A DNA stretch of 64,000 nt from JAYVJH01 sp043777595 (GCA_043777595.1 JAYWHT010000004.1:13656-77655); one strand, 5' to 3'; positions 36,863 through 46,572 are shown, counted from the stretch's first letter. Notes: generated by a model not told the origin, from the letters alone. A program made the numbers and translations.

Positions 36863-37053
36863 AGGGGTTTAGATTATTCATTTTGCTAATTAACGTTCAA
36901 TAAAATGGTTTCGACACAACTTATTTACTTTATTTTTTACTTTCAGTAATACTACGGGCTTCAAATACAGTATAATTTCATGTTTATCAGTCAAATTTTT
37001 GATATAGATTTCTTAGATTTATATCGTGTAGTCGGTCTTTGGTAGCTTTTTTG

Positions 37054-37061
37054 TATTTTTG
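37054..37061 (+). promoter_or_regulatory. Bacteroidota-type -7 element of lysS
   Basis: TATTTTTG matches the Bacteroidota -7 consensus TAnnTTTG exactly and lies 82 bases before the lysS start. No good -33 TTTG at the usual distance was found, so the promoter is tentative. Confidence 0.45.
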
Positions 37062-37142
37062 CACTAAAATTATAAAGTAAAAACAAAAATAATCATTCCA
37101 ATCGGTATTTCAATTAAATTACTGATAACCAAAAACTGACCA

Positions 37143-38852
37143 ATGTTAAGCGAACAAGAAATACTACGCCGCCAAAAACGTGAAGAACTAATGAAAATGG
37201 GGATTAACCCTTATCCGCCCGAACTCTTTGAGGTAAACTGCTCGGCAGCCGACATTCATACCAATTATGAAAGAAATAAAATCGACTACAAAGATATATC
37301 TATTGCTGGCCGATTGATGGGTTTCAGAGTTATGGGATCTGCTTCGTTTGCCGAACTACAAGACAGCACAGGACGGATTCAGTTATATTTTAGAAGAGAC
37401 GACCTCTGCCCAAACGAAGACAAAACGCTTTATAATACTGTTTTCAAAAAATTATTAGACATTGGCGACATTGTGGGCGTACAGGGTTATGTTTTTACGA
37501 CCCAAACAGGCGAGATTTCGATTCATGTTACCGGCTTTAAGATTCTCAATAAATCGTTGCGACCGCTGCCTGTTGTGAAAGAGCAAGATGGCAAAACTTT
37601 TGATAGTTTTACTGATCCAGAAACCCGCTATCGCCAACGCTATGTCGATTTGATTGTGAACCCGCAGGTCAAAGATATTTTCATCAAACGTGCCAAAGTC
37701 ATCAGTACCATGCGGCGTATTTTTGATGACAAAGGCTGGCTCGAAGTCGAAACGCCTATTTTACAGCCCATACACGGGGGCGCATCGGCACGGCCTTTCA
37801 AAACGCACCACAACACGCTCGATATGCCGCTGTATATGCGTATTGCTAATGAATTGTACTTAAAACGGCTCATTGTTGGTGGTTTTGATGGTGTCTATGA
37901 ATTTGGCAAAATGTTCAGAAACGAGGGCATGGACCGCACCCACAACCCAGAGTTTACATCGTTGGAGTTTTATGTGGCCTACAAAGATTATAACTGGATG
38001 ATGGACATGACAGAGCAGCTTTTTGAGGCAGTAGCAATGGCCACCAACAGCAAAACCTTAATAACCGTTGGCGACAATGAAATAGAATTTGCAGGGCCAT
38101 TCACACGGTTGAGCATTGTAGAGGCCATCGAAAAATATACAGATTTGAACGTCGAAACCACAACAGAAACCGACATTCGTACCAAATGTAAAGAATGGGG
38201 TATTGAAGTTGATGAAACCATGGGCAAAGGCAAATTGATAGATGAAATTTTTGGGGAAAAAGTCGAAGCCAATCTTATTCAGCCAACGTTCATCATTGAT
38301 TATCCTGTCGAAATGTCGCCATTGACCAAAAAACACCGCAGTAAAGCAGGACTTGTCGAACGTTTTGAGTTGTTTGTCAATGGCAAAGAAGTAGCCAACG
38401 CCTACACCGAACTCAATGACCCAATCGACCAGCGAGAGCGTTTTGAAGACCAGCTTAAATTGGCCGAGCGTGGCGATGACGAAGCGATGGTTATGGACGA
38501 AGATTTTATCCGTTCGCTCGAATACGGTATGCCGCCTACATCGGGTATTGGCATTGGCATAGACCGACTGACGATGCTACTGACCAATAATGTATCGATT
38601 CAAGAAGTGTTGTTTTTTCCACAGATGCGGCCCGAAAAGAAACTCGAAGCCGCCACCGAAGCCGACTACGAAGCCGCTGGTGTGCCTTTGGTCTGGGTTG
38701 CAGCCCTACAAAAAATGAATATCTCGACAATAGAAGCCCTCAAAGCCGCCAATCCCAACAAAATTTTTAATGACTTGGGTGGAATGCGTAAAAAACTAAA
38801 AATAGATGCCCCTATGCCTCAAAGAGAAGAAATTGAGGTTTGGTGTAAATGA
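37143..38852 (+). CDS. lysS: Lysyl-tRNA synthetase, class II
   Basis: A 569-residue class II synthetase charging tRNA-Lys. Visible parts are the OB-fold anticodon-binding domain (residues 45-140; SIAGRLMGFRVMGSASFAELQD), class II motif 1 near residues 175-200, motif 2 FEFGKMFRNEGMDRTHNPEFT near residue 255 and motif 3 GIGIGIDRLTMLLTN near residue 463. The protein extends some 65 residues beyond the usual end (helical tail ending EEIEVWCK), as is common in Bacteroidota LysRS. Housekeeping gene with its own promoter region. Confidence 0.97.
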   Translation: MLSEQEILRRQKREELMKMGINPYPPELFEVNCSAADIHTNYERNKIDYKDISIAGRLMGFRVMGSASFAELQDSTGRIQLYFRRDDLCPNEDKTLYNTVFKKLLDIGDIVGVQGYVFTTQTGEISIHVTGFKILNKSLRPLPVVKEQDGKTFDSFTDPETRYRQRYVDLIVNPQVKDIFIKRAKVISTMRRIFDDKGWLEVETPILQPIHGGASARPFKTHHNTLDMPLYMRIANELYLKRLIVGGFDGVYEFGKMFRNEGMDRTHNPEFTSLEFYVAYKDYNWMMDMTEQLFEAVAMATNSKTLITVGDNEIEFAGPFTRLSIVEAIEKYTDLNVETTTETDIRTKCKEWGIEVDETMGKGKLIDEIFGEKVEANLIQPTFIIDYPVEMSPLTKKHRSKAGLVERFELFVNGKEVANAYTELNDPIDQRERFEDQLKLAERGDDEAMVMDEDFIRSLEYGMPPTSGIGIGIDRLTMLLTNNVSIQEVLFFPQMRPEKKLEAATEADYEAAGVPLVWVAALQKMNISTIEALKAANPNKIFNDLGGMRKKLKIDAPMPQREEIEVWCK

Positions 38853-38891
38853 GGATTTTATTGATTTTGAAGACAATAACCAGCTAAGACA

Positions 38892-39086
38892 ATGACAATG
38901 ACATTAATAAAACACCCCCTAACAGACGAAGAACGAAAGGCCAACCAAAAGGCATTAGCAAAGCATTTGTTAGACCGCAAAAAACAGGCGCAAGCAGAGA
39001 TGTTAGAAGAATACAGAACGAATCCAAGAATTAAAAAAATATTTGAGGAGTTACAACAACAAAATAAGATAGAAAATGCCCTATAA
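38892..39086 (+). CDS. Small charged protein, first gene of an overlapping pair
   Basis: A 64-residue, highly charged helical protein (KANQKALAKHLLDRKKQAQA) starting at ATG 38892 or at the second ATG 38898. Its last 11 bases overlap the start of the next gene, suggesting coupled translation. No family is recognised. Size and overlap are those of an antitoxin, but this is only an analogy. Confidence 0.55.
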   Translation: MTMTLIKHPLTDEERKANQKALAKHLLDRKKQAQAEMLEEYRTNPRIKKIFEELQQQNKIENAL

Positions 39087-39564
39087 GTTTAGGTTTGACA
39101 AAGAGATACACGATTCGTATTACTTTACAACTGACTATGAGGTAAAGTATGAGGTGCGTTTCAAAGAGTTTTTCTATCTTTTTGACAAGACAAGTGAATA
39201 CACGCATCACACTTACGAATTTTCAATCATTCTTTTGTACGAACCCAACGAAAAATCAGTTCCAACAGACGCTAAAATTGCAATAACTATTGCAGCTATA
39301 TTTGATGACTTTTTTGAGCGGCAAACAGAAGCCGTTACCATTTATATTTGTGATAGCTCTGACGGTAAACAAATGGCTCGACATCGCAAATTTTCGGCTT
39401 GGTTTGCTTCGTTTGGTAATGAAAAATACCTCAAAGTAGATTTTCTGTTAGATGAAGAAACGGTACCTGTTTCGCTTGTTTTACAACATATCAACCCCTA
39501 CAAAGACCAAATTATTAGAGAATTTGAGATAATTTCTGGTGGTTACGGGCAGATGGAAAAATAA
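39076..39564 (+). CDS. DUF6169-like protein, second gene of the pair
   Basis: A 162-residue soluble protein beginning MPYKFRFDKEIHDSYYFTTD and containing IAITIAAIFDDFFERQTEAVTIYICDSSDGKQMARHRKFSAWF. The aromatic N-terminus and the YICDSSDGKQ..R..KF.W motif correspond, as far as I recall, to the DUF6169 family of small Bacteroidota proteins; function is unknown. It overlaps the preceding 64-residue gene by 11 bases and ends 11 bases before the convergent pseudouridine synthase stop. Confidence 0.6.
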   Translation: MPYKFRFDKEIHDSYYFTTDYEVKYEVRFKEFFYLFDKTSEYTHHTYEFSIILLYEPNEKSVPTDAKIAITIAAIFDDFFERQTEAVTIYICDSSDGKQMARHRKFSAWFASFGNEKYLKVDFLLDEETVPVSLVLQHINPYKDQIIREFEIISGGYGQMEK

Positions 39565-39575
39565 AAAACAGGACT

Positions 39576-40301
39576 TCAACTATTTTTTTCCAAAACCTTA
39601 ACCAAAACACCAAAATCTTTTGGATAGGGGGCTTCTATCGTTATTTCGCTGCCATTGAGCAGCGCAAACGTGAGCGAAAAAGCGTGCAATGCCACTCGAC
39701 CAATGAGCGGTTGCTCTTGGCTGTCTTGCTTCAAATTAAATTTACGTTTTAGAGTCGATAGGTACACGTCTTCGCCGCCATAAGTAGGGTCGCATACGAT
39801 TGGGGCTTTGAGGCACATCAAATGTACCCTGATTTGGTGCATACGCCCTGTGATAGGCATACACTCAACGAGGGTATGTTTCTTGAATTTTTGTTTTGTA
39901 AAAAAGACCGTCTCTGCAGCTTTGCCTTTGGCTCTATCAATCCGAACTGAGGTATTATCTTTGACGGGGGCAATGGGTAAATAAACCGAAATACTGTCAA
40001 AATCGTGCAGGCCACCGACCACGGCGTGGTAGCATTTGGTTACTTCTCGATGCTCAAACTGCATTGAAAGATGTCTATACGCAGCCGGATTTTTGGCAAT
40101 AGCCAATACGCCCGATGTTTCTTTGTCGAGGCGGTGTGCGGCCTGTGCATCAAAACTATACTCCTTGGCCGAGCGCAAAATACTCACCGAGCGGTCGGCA
40201 GTGCGCTCATTGATAGACGGCACCCCCGAAGGCTTGTTGATGACTATAAAATCATCGTCTTCAAATAAAATAAGGTCTTTAAAATTGAATTTCATGGCCA
40301 A
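39576..40301 (-). CDS. RluA-family pseudouridine synthase
   Basis: A 241-residue RNA-modifying enzyme isomerising uridine to pseudouridine in rRNA or tRNA. The catalytic motif AAHRLDKETSGVLAIAKN (Asp near residue 59) is intact, and PITGRMHQIRVHL near residue 150 is the second conserved block. There is no S4 domain. The ATG at 40301 or the one at 40295 (MKFNFKD) may be used. It follows the M20 peptidase gene by 10 bases on the same strand. Confidence 0.92.
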   Translation of the reverse strand: MAMKFNFKDLILFEDDDFIVINKPSGVPSINERTADRSVSILRSAKEYSFDAQAAHRLDKETSGVLAIAKNPAAYRHLSMQFEHREVTKCYHAVVGGLHDFDSISVYLPIAPVKDNTSVRIDRAKGKAAETVFFTKQKFKKHTLVECMPITGRMHQIRVHLMCLKAPIVCDPTYGGEDVYLSTLKRKFNLKQDSQEQPLIGRVALHAFSLTFALLNGSEITIEAPYPKDFGVLVKVLEKNS

Positions 40302-40311
40302 AAATACGCCA

Positions 40312-41769
40312 TTATTTCGTATTCTTCACCAGATTTACATAGAATTTGATAACGTTCTTGAAATCGTCGGTACTGATTCGCTCGTTTGTACCGTGTGGCC
40401 GTTTGAGGTCTTCTTCGTTCATTCGGACAGGCATAAATCTAAATGAATTTTTGCAGACTGTTCGATAAAAGCGACAATCGGTTGCGGCCAAAACCAAGTA
40501 AGGCGATACTGTTACGTCTGGAAAACAACTTTTGATGGTGCGGTGCAAGACCCTAAAACCAGTCGAGGCTGTGTCGGCAATAGGCGACGGCTCGGAGTCA
40601 AATTCTTTGAGGGTTTCGACCGTAATGCGCTCATTATCAATGATTTTATTGACATAATTTATAACCCCTTTGATAGAATCGCTGGGCAAAATACGAAAAT
40701 TAACAACCGCCGTAGCCTCGATGGGTAGTACGTTGTCTTTGATGCCTGCGTTTATCATAGTCGGGGCGGTAGTGGTACGAATTGAGGCTGCACCAGACGG
40801 ACTTTTTGCTAGTGCGTTTTGGATTATTGAACCAAATAACCAGCGATTGGACATGGCCATTTTTTGGCTAAAAGCCATCTCTGGCCCAATATAGTCGAGC
40901 ATACTTTGGGTAGCGATGCCCAGGCTTGTCGGGAATGGATTTTGTTGTAATTTGCTAACGGCTTCTGCCAACATTCCGATACTGGTTTGGGCTGGTGGCA
41001 TAGACGAATGGCCGCCATCGCCGAGTGCCGTGAGTCGGAGGCTGGTGTAGCCTTTTTCGGCAATGCCTACCAGCGCCAACGGTTTGTTAAGTCCCGAAAT
41101 ACCATCGATTTTTATAGTTCCACCTTCGTCAATAATGTATTCGAGTTCTATCTTACGGTTTTCCAATAATTTGACAATGTTTTTGGCACCATTTCGCCCC
41201 GATACTTCTTCGTCATGGCCAAAAGCAATATAAAAAGTACGCTCGGGTCGGTGGCCCTGTTTTAGTAAATGTTCGAGAGCTTCAAAAATACCAATAACCG
41301 TGCTTTTATCGTCCAACGACCCTCGGCCATAAACAAAACCCTCGGCTATGTTGCCAGCAAAGGGCTGGTGTTTCCACATTTTTTCTGTGCCTTGCACAAC
41401 TGGCACCACGTCATAATGCCCCATGAGCATAGCAGGCTTGGCGGTTGTGTTTTTGCCAGGCCACTCAAACAACAAACTAAAACCGCCCACTCGCTCGTGT
41501 TTAAGGGCGTGGGTAAGTGGGTATGTTTTTTGAACAAAAGCCAAAAATTTCTCAAACTGAGTGCTATCCATCAGACTGATGTCAGCATAAGATACTGTTT
41601 TAAATCGTATTGATTCAGATAAATGGTTAGCGGCAGAATCGCTGATGTTGATAGCTGGCGCAAGTGGCACACCTACCATCTGTTTGGACTTAATACTAAA
41701 TGTATTGAATAACAAAACGGCAATCAAGGCCAGAAAAGCAAAGAAAGCGTATCTAAAAAAAAGTTTCAT
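40312..41769 (-). CDS. M20/M25/M40-family peptidase (carboxypeptidase S/PM20D1-like)
   Basis: About 485 residues from the ATG at 41769, which begins the membrane anchor or signal MKLFFRYAFFAFLALIAVLLF; the longer frame upstream is rejected. Metal-binding motifs are PAMLMGHYDVVPV, GFVYGRGSLDDKSTVIGIFEAL, FYIAFGHDEEVSGRNGA and the late DCRFYRT...NSFRFMP region. The family cleaves Gly-Xaa or N-acyl-amino acids. The hydrophobic N-terminus suggests action outside the cytoplasm or at the membrane. Probably co-transcribed with the pseudouridine synthase gene. Confidence 0.9.
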   Translation of the reverse strand: MKLFFRYAFFAFLALIAVLLFNTFSIKSKQMVGVPLAPAINISDSAANHLSESIRFKTVSYADISLMDSTQFEKFLAFVQKTYPLTHALKHERVGGFSLLFEWPGKNTTAKPAMLMGHYDVVPVVQGTEKMWKHQPFAGNIAEGFVYGRGSLDDKSTVIGIFEALEHLLKQGHRPERTFYIAFGHDEEVSGRNGAKNIVKLLENRKIELEYIIDEGGTIKIDGISGLNKPLALVGIAEKGYTSLRLTALGDGGHSSMPPAQTSIGMLAEAVSKLQQNPFPTSLGIATQSMLDYIGPEMAFSQKMAMSNRWLFGSIIQNALAKSPSGAASIRTTTAPTMINAGIKDNVLPIEATAVVNFRILPSDSIKGVINYVNKIIDNERITVETLKEFDSEPSPIADTASTGFRVLHRTIKSCFPDVTVSPYLVLAATDCRFYRTVCKNSFRFMPVRMNEEDLKRPHGTNERISTDDFKNVIKFYVNLVKNTK

Positions 41770-41965
41770 AGGTTTGGGTTTGTTTGAAAATAACGACAAA
41801 GCTACAAAAAAACAAAATCCCAACATATATCGTACGCAATTTCGCATACTCAAACGATGCGAGCGTACAAAAGGTCATTAGTTTTTGTGCTGAATTGATA
41901 AAAAATGAAATTTTTTGGCACAAAATCTGTTACTCTACTATCAAACCGTTACTTGTTGGTCTATT

Positions 41966-43981
41966 ATGAAATATTTATTGTGGCTCGCTCTGAGCTTGTC
42001 TGTTGTGTGTAGTTCGTTTGCCCAAGTCAAAAATCATGCTCAATGGGCTTACGATTATTCCCCCAAAAATCCTAAAATCGGTGATGTAGTCGAGGTTACT
42101 TTTACGGCTACACTCGACGAAGGCTGGTATATTTATTCGTCCAAACTAAAAGTCGAAGGCCCCGAGCCTACTACATTTAGTTTCAATAAAAACAGTGCTT
42201 CCCAGACTGTGGGCGGTATTGTGCCTGTTGGTTTCAAAGAACACTTTGAAGATGTTTGGGACGGAAACGTGGCTACAGCTTATAAAAAGGCAGTTTTTAA
42301 ACAAAAAATAAAAATATTAGGCGACAACCCAACGCTCGAAGGTAATATAAAATACCAAACTTGTAGCGACCAATGCACACAAGGCGAGCATGACTTTACG
42401 CTGAACATCAAGACGGCAGTCAGTTATCAGCCATCAGTTATCAGTAAAAAAGCCAAAAGTACCGACTCAATTTCGGGCGATAGTTTGAAAACTCAAATTG
42501 GGAGTCAAAAATCAGAAGTAGGAAAGTCAGGCGTTCAAGTGTCCACTTCAACATCTGATATTCAAAATCCAAAGTCCGAAGAATCTTCGCTCTGGTCGTT
42601 TTTATTGACTTGCTTTTTGGGTGGTTTGGCTTCTATTTTTATGCCTTGTATCTATCCAATTATGCCCATGACGGTCAATTATTTTACAAAACAAGCAGGT
42701 GGCAAGGGCAAAATTATGTTGTATGGATTATTTATTGTCTTGATTTATACCTTCTTCGGCTTTTTAGTTTCGCTCTTTGGCGGTGCAGACGCTGCCAATT
42801 TTATCAGTACACACTGGCTACCCAACTTGATATTTTTCTTGGTTTTTATTGCTTTCGGTTTGTCTTTTTTAGGGGCATTCGAGATTGTGCTACCGAGTTC
42901 GTTTGTCAATAAAGTAGATCAGCAAGCCGACCAAGGCGGTCTGATAGGTATTTTCTTTATGGCACTGACGTTGGTCGTTGTGTCGTTTTCTTGTACTGGG
43001 CCCATTGCCAGTTCGTTACTTATCGAAGCCGCACGTGGCCAAGAAGTAATGCGCCCTATTTTGGGAATGGCCTTTTATGCACTTCCCTTTGCGTTGGTGT
43101 TTTCGGGTTTGGCTTTGTTTCCGTCGTTGCTCAAAGGCTTGCCCAAGTCGGGCGGTTGGCTCAACGAGTTTAAGGTTGTTTTTGGAATGTTAGAGCTGGC
43201 ATTGGCTCTCAAATTTTTGAGCAATATCGATTTGGCTTACCATTGGGACAGCCTCGACCGTGAGCTTTTTTTGGCCATCTGGATAGTGATTTTTACGCTC
43301 ATTGGTTTTTATATTTTGGGTAAAATCAGAATGGACAAAGACAGCATAATAGAAAAAGTAGGTATTCAGAGGCTGCTTTATGCCATTGCCGTTTTTTCGT
43401 TTGTGGTCTATATGATTCCTGGTATGTTTGGTGCGCCATTGCGTGGGCTATCGGGTTGGTTGCCACCCGAGCAAACCCAAGATTTTTATCTGACCAACAA
43501 CGGCACGGCCTCTGCCAGCGTTGAAGCATCAAATGGCAAAATACGCTTACCCGAAGGTTTAGAAGGTTATAGTAATTATGAAAATGCAGTGGCCGAATCG
43601 AAAACTACAGGCAAGCCTATTTTTATAGATTTTACAGGAAAAAACTGCGCCAACTGCCGCAAAATGGAAGCCAACGTCTGGCCTGACCCAAAAGTACTGA
43701 CTCGCCTCAAAAACGACTATATCATTGTGTCGTTGTATGTCGATGACAAAACAGAACTGCCCGAAAGCGAGCGGTATATTTCTCAATATGACAACAAACA
43801 AAAAACAACGGTAGGGGCCAGAAATGCAGATTTTCAAATCACTAAGTTCAATAATAACGCCCAGCCATACTATTGTTTGGTAAGTGCAGACGGCAATCTG
43901 TTGGCCAAGCCCGTTGGTTATACATCTATTGATGAATTTGCGGCCTTTTTAGATTCAGGGCTACGCCCAAACACAAAATAA
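41966..43981 (+). CDS. dsbD: DsbD-family thiol:disulfide interchange protein
   Basis: About 671 residues from the ATG at 41966 (signal MKYLLWLALSLSVVCSSFAQ). Order: N-terminal DsbD-alpha-like domain with CSDQC near residue 120, a linker, eight membrane helices carrying the paired cysteines in FMPCIYPIMPM and VSFSCTGPIASS, and a C-terminal thioredoxin domain with the active site CANCRKME. It carries electrons from cytoplasmic thioredoxin to periplasmic thiol proteins. The linker (about residues 150-207) is encoded by short-period repeats and reads SYQPSVIS and SQKSEVG...IQNPKSEE, unlike usual DsbD sequence. Confidence 0.93.
   Translation: MKYLLWLALSLSVVCSSFAQVKNHAQWAYDYSPKNPKIGDVVEVTFTATLDEGWYIYSSKLKVEGPEPTTFSFNKNSASQTVGGIVPVGFKEHFEDVWDGNVATAYKKAVFKQKIKILGDNPTLEGNIKYQTCSDQCTQGEHDFTLNIKTAVSYQPSVISKKAKSTDSISGDSLKTQIGSQKSEVGKSGVQVSTSTSDIQNPKSEESSLWSFLLTCFLGGLASIFMPCIYPIMPMTVNYFTKQAGGKGKIMLYGLFIVLIYTFFGFLVSLFGGADAANFISTHWLPNLIFFLVFIAFGLSFLGAFEIVLPSSFVNKVDQQADQGGLIGIFFMALTLVVVSFSCTGPIASSLLIEAARGQEVMRPILGMAFYALPFALVFSGLALFPSLLKGLPKSGGWLNEFKVVFGMLELALALKFLSNIDLAYHWDSLDRELFLAIWIVIFTLIGFYILGKIRMDKDSIIEKVGIQRLLYAIAVFSFVVYMIPGMFGAPLRGLSGWLPPEQTQDFYLTNNGTASASVEASNGKIRLPEGLEGYSNYENAVAESKTTGKPIFIDFTGKNCANCRKMEANVWPDPKVLTRLKNDYIIVSLYVDDKTELPESERYISQYDNKQKTTVGARNADFQITKFNNNAQPYYCLVSADGNLLAKPVGYTSIDEFAAFLDSGLRPNTK
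42417..42586. repeat. Short-period repeat arrays encoding the DsbD linker
   Basis: CAGTTATCAG occurs twice around a CCAT spacer at 42420-42444, and ATCAGAAGT/AAAGTC-type units (resembling AAAATCAGAA) follow at 42496-42586. They stay in frame and fall exactly between the N-terminal domain and the first membrane helix. Confidence 0.5.
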
Positions 43982-44120
43982 CACAATCGCTTCCTCGGAC
44001 AGGGCTTCAAAATCTATTTCAGCAACATCACTCAACAACAAACCATCACGAGACTTCAAGAGCCGATTTTGAACTTCAAATGCGCCAAGACCCGAAAGCC
44101 CTTTTCTTAAAAATTCTTTG
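43961..44120 (-). pseudogene. Possible pirin-like C-terminal remnant
   Basis: In the 307-base gap between dsbD and lpd the minus strand is open without a start codon. Its end reads GAFEVQNRLLKSRDGLLLSD then VAEIDFEALSEEAIVLF, which resembles the last strands of the pirin/bicupin family. It overlaps the 3' end of dsbD by about 20 bases. No upstream gene remains, so if real it is a decayed fragment. Confidence 0.3.
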
Positions 44121-44243
44121 CGTTGAATGATTTTAGATTGAACAAGTTTCAGTAGTATTCGTTCACTGTACGAATATCGCCTCCGAAATGTTGCAACGAC
44201 TGCAATTATTTTAAACTTTAACGATTCAGACCAACTTTTCAGT

Positions 44244-44251
44244 TATTTTTG
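44244..44251 (+). promoter_or_regulatory. Bacteroidota-type -7 element of lpd
   Basis: TATTTTTG, an exact TAnnTTTG match, lies 38 bases before the lpd start. A -33 partner is not convincing. Confidence 0.45.
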
Positions 44252-44288
44252 TAGATAATATAAAAACTCATATCTACATCTAAAATAA

Positions 44289-45683
44289 ATGGCATCACAT
44301 TACGACTTAATTATCATTGGTAGCGGCCCAGGTGGCTATGTAGCCGCCATTCGTGCGTCACAACTTGGTCTCAAAACGGCTATCGTTGAGCGTGAAAGTC
44401 TGGGCGGAATATGCTTGAACTGGGGCTGTATTCCAACCAAAGCATTGCTCAAAAGCGCACAGGTTTTTCAGTATATCAAGCACGCCAAAGACTATGGCAT
44501 TACTGTTGGCGAAGCCCACGCCGACTTTGGGGCTGTCATCAAGCGCAGCCGAGACGTAGCCAATGGCATGAATAAAGGTGTGGGGTTTTTGATGAAAAAA
44601 AATAATATTGACATCATAACTGGGCATGGCCAAGTCAAGTCTGGTAAAAAAGTAGAAGTAGAAAAAGACGGTAAAAAAACCGAATACTCGGCCAATCATA
44701 TCATCATTGCCACAGGTAGCCGTGCCAGACAGTTGCCCAATATTCCGATAGATGGTACAAAAGTAATAGAATACCGCAAAGCCATGACCCTCGACAAACA
44801 ACCTGATTCGTTGGTAGTTGTTGGTTCTGGGGCTATTGGCATGGAGTTTGCGTATGTGTATGCGAGCATGGGTACTAAGGTAACGATTGTGGAGTTTATG
44901 CCCAATATTGTGCCTGTCGAAGACGAAGATATATCAAAAGAATTGGCCAAAAGCTACAAAAAATTAGGTGTCGAAATCTATACCGATTCAAGTGTAGAGC
45001 ATGTAGATACAAGCGGCTCGGGCTGTGTTTCAACTATCAAAACCCCAACTGGCGAGATTCAGATTGAGAGCGATGTCGTACTGTCGGCGGCTGGTATAGT
45101 AGCCAATATCGAAAACATAGGTTTGGAACAGTTAGGTATAGCACTGGAGCGTGGCAGAATTGTAACTGACGACTATTACCGAACTAACGTTGAGGGTTAT
45201 TATGCCATAGGTGACGTAACCAAAGGGCAAGCACTGGCACACGTAGCCTCGGCAGAAGGTATTATTTGTGTAGAAGCCATCGCTGGTGTAGCGCACGTAG
45301 AGCCACTCGACTATAATAATATTCCAGGTTGTACTTATTGTATTCCCGAAATAGCCTCGGTGGGCTACACCGAAAAAGCGGCATTGGAGGCAGGTTACAA
45401 ACTCAAAATCGGCAAATTTCCGTTCTCGGCTTCGGGCAAAGCCAAAGCCGCTGGTGTACCAGAGGGCTTTGTAAAAGTAATTTATGATGCCAAATATGGC
45501 GAACTCTTAGGCGCACACCTCATTGGAGCCAATGTAACGGAAATGATTGGAGAAATAGTCGTTGCTCGTAAATTAGAAACCACAGGCCACGAAATCTTGA
45601 AGTCAGTTCACCCACACCCAACCATGTCTGAGGCCATCATGGAAGCGACTGCTGCGGCATACGGCGAGGTGATACATTTGTAG
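44289..45683 (+). CDS. lpd: Dihydrolipoyl dehydrogenase
   Basis: A 464-residue flavoprotein, the E3 component of 2-oxoacid dehydrogenase complexes (and of glycine cleavage), reoxidising dihydrolipoamide with NAD. The FAD-binding IIIGSGPGGYVAAIRASQLG, the redox-active disulfide GGICLNWGCIPTKAL, the NAD-binding VVGSGAIGMEFAYVYASMG and the catalytic His in HPHPTMSEAIMEA are all present. Length is typical. No E1 or E2 gene lies nearby. Confidence 0.97.
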   Translation: MASHYDLIIIGSGPGGYVAAIRASQLGLKTAIVERESLGGICLNWGCIPTKALLKSAQVFQYIKHAKDYGITVGEAHADFGAVIKRSRDVANGMNKGVGFLMKKNNIDIITGHGQVKSGKKVEVEKDGKKTEYSANHIIIATGSRARQLPNIPIDGTKVIEYRKAMTLDKQPDSLVVVGSGAIGMEFAYVYASMGTKVTIVEFMPNIVPVEDEDISKELAKSYKKLGVEIYTDSSVEHVDTSGSGCVSTIKTPTGEIQIESDVVLSAAGIVANIENIGLEQLGIALERGRIVTDDYYRTNVEGYYAIGDVTKGQALAHVASAEGIICVEAIAGVAHVEPLDYNNIPGCTYCIPEIASVGYTEKAALEAGYKLKIGKFPFSASGKAKAAGVPEGFVKVIYDAKYGELLGAHLIGANVTEMIGEIVVARKLETTGHEILKSVHPHPTMSEAIMEATAAAYGEVIHL

Positions 45684-45799
45684 AGAAAGTGGTGCATGAC
45701 TAAACTCCATCGTCAAGTATAAAACAACGGCTACCGTCAACGAAAAACTTCAATAACTATGACTCCAGAAAAATATATCAATCCGTTTACAGACTTTGG

Positions 45800-45817
45800 A
45801 CGGTTCGCCGTTGCGAT
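45800..45817 (-). repeat. 18-bp element, copy A (frameshifting insertion)
   Basis: ACGGTTCGCCGTTGCGAT, the reverse complement of the element at 45961-45978 with one mismatch. It contains the small hairpin ACGG-TTCG-CCGT. Confidence 0.7.
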
Positions 45818-45960
45818 TTAAGAAAATATTTGGCGAAGAAGCCAACAAGGACTTGTTGATTGATTTTTTGAATAGTTTTTTTGGCAAAAATCAACAAATT
45901 GAATCATTGGAATACATAAAATCTGAAAAGTTAGGAAGTTCTACAACTGACCGTAAAGCG

Positions 45961-45978
45961 ATCGCTACGGCGAACCGT
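45961..45978 (+). repeat. 18-bp element, copy B (in-frame insertion)
   Basis: ATCGCTACGGCGAACCGT, the inverted counterpart of copy A. It contains the hairpin ACGG-CGAA-CCGT and is preceded by GCG, so that GCGATCGC is formed. Confidence 0.7.
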
Positions 45979-46509
45979 TATGATTTGTATTGTAAAACCA
46001 AAAATGACGAACGGTTTATAGTTGAAATACAGAAAGCTAAACAAGATTTTTTTAAAGACAGAAGTGTTTACTATGCTTCATTTCCGATTCAAGAACAAGC
46101 CCAAAAAGGTAACTGAAACTATAAGCTAATGCCTATTTACACTGTTGGTATTTTAAATTTTGTTTTTGCTGACCATAAGGACGAAACTGATACGCTGTCC
46201 CACAAAGTGCAATTAAAAGACCAATCGGGCAAGGTTTTTTATGAAAAATTAACTTTTATATATTTAGAATTACCAAAGTTTAATAAGACTATTGATGAAT
46301 TAGAAACGCAGTTTGATAAATGGCTATACCTTTTCAGATACCTACCATTATTAGACAAGCTACCAGACAAATTCAAAGATAAAATATTCCAAAAGCTGTT
46401 TAAAGTAGCTGAGATAGCCAAATTTAGCAGAGAAGAACGCAGTGATTATGAAAGTAGTTTAAAATATCTGAGAGATTTAGGTAATGTTATTGATACCGCA
46501 AAGCGTGAA

Positions 46510-46572
46510 GGCGAGCAAATTGGGTTAGAAAAAGGTGAGCAAATTGGGTTAGAAAAAGGCGAGCAAATTGCT
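46510..46572 (+). repeat. 24-bp tandem repeat
   Basis: About 2.6 units of GG(C/T)GAGCAAATTGGGTTAGAA plus four A's encode repeated GEQIGLEK near the C-terminus of the transposase. Such repeats are usual at this place in the family. Confidence 0.8.

Noticed and set aside
41770..41853. Extended N-terminus for the M20/M25/M40 peptidase
   Set aside because: A clear hydrophobic signal/anchor begins at 41769; the extension is another hydrophobic stretch in the promoter region without homologous support.
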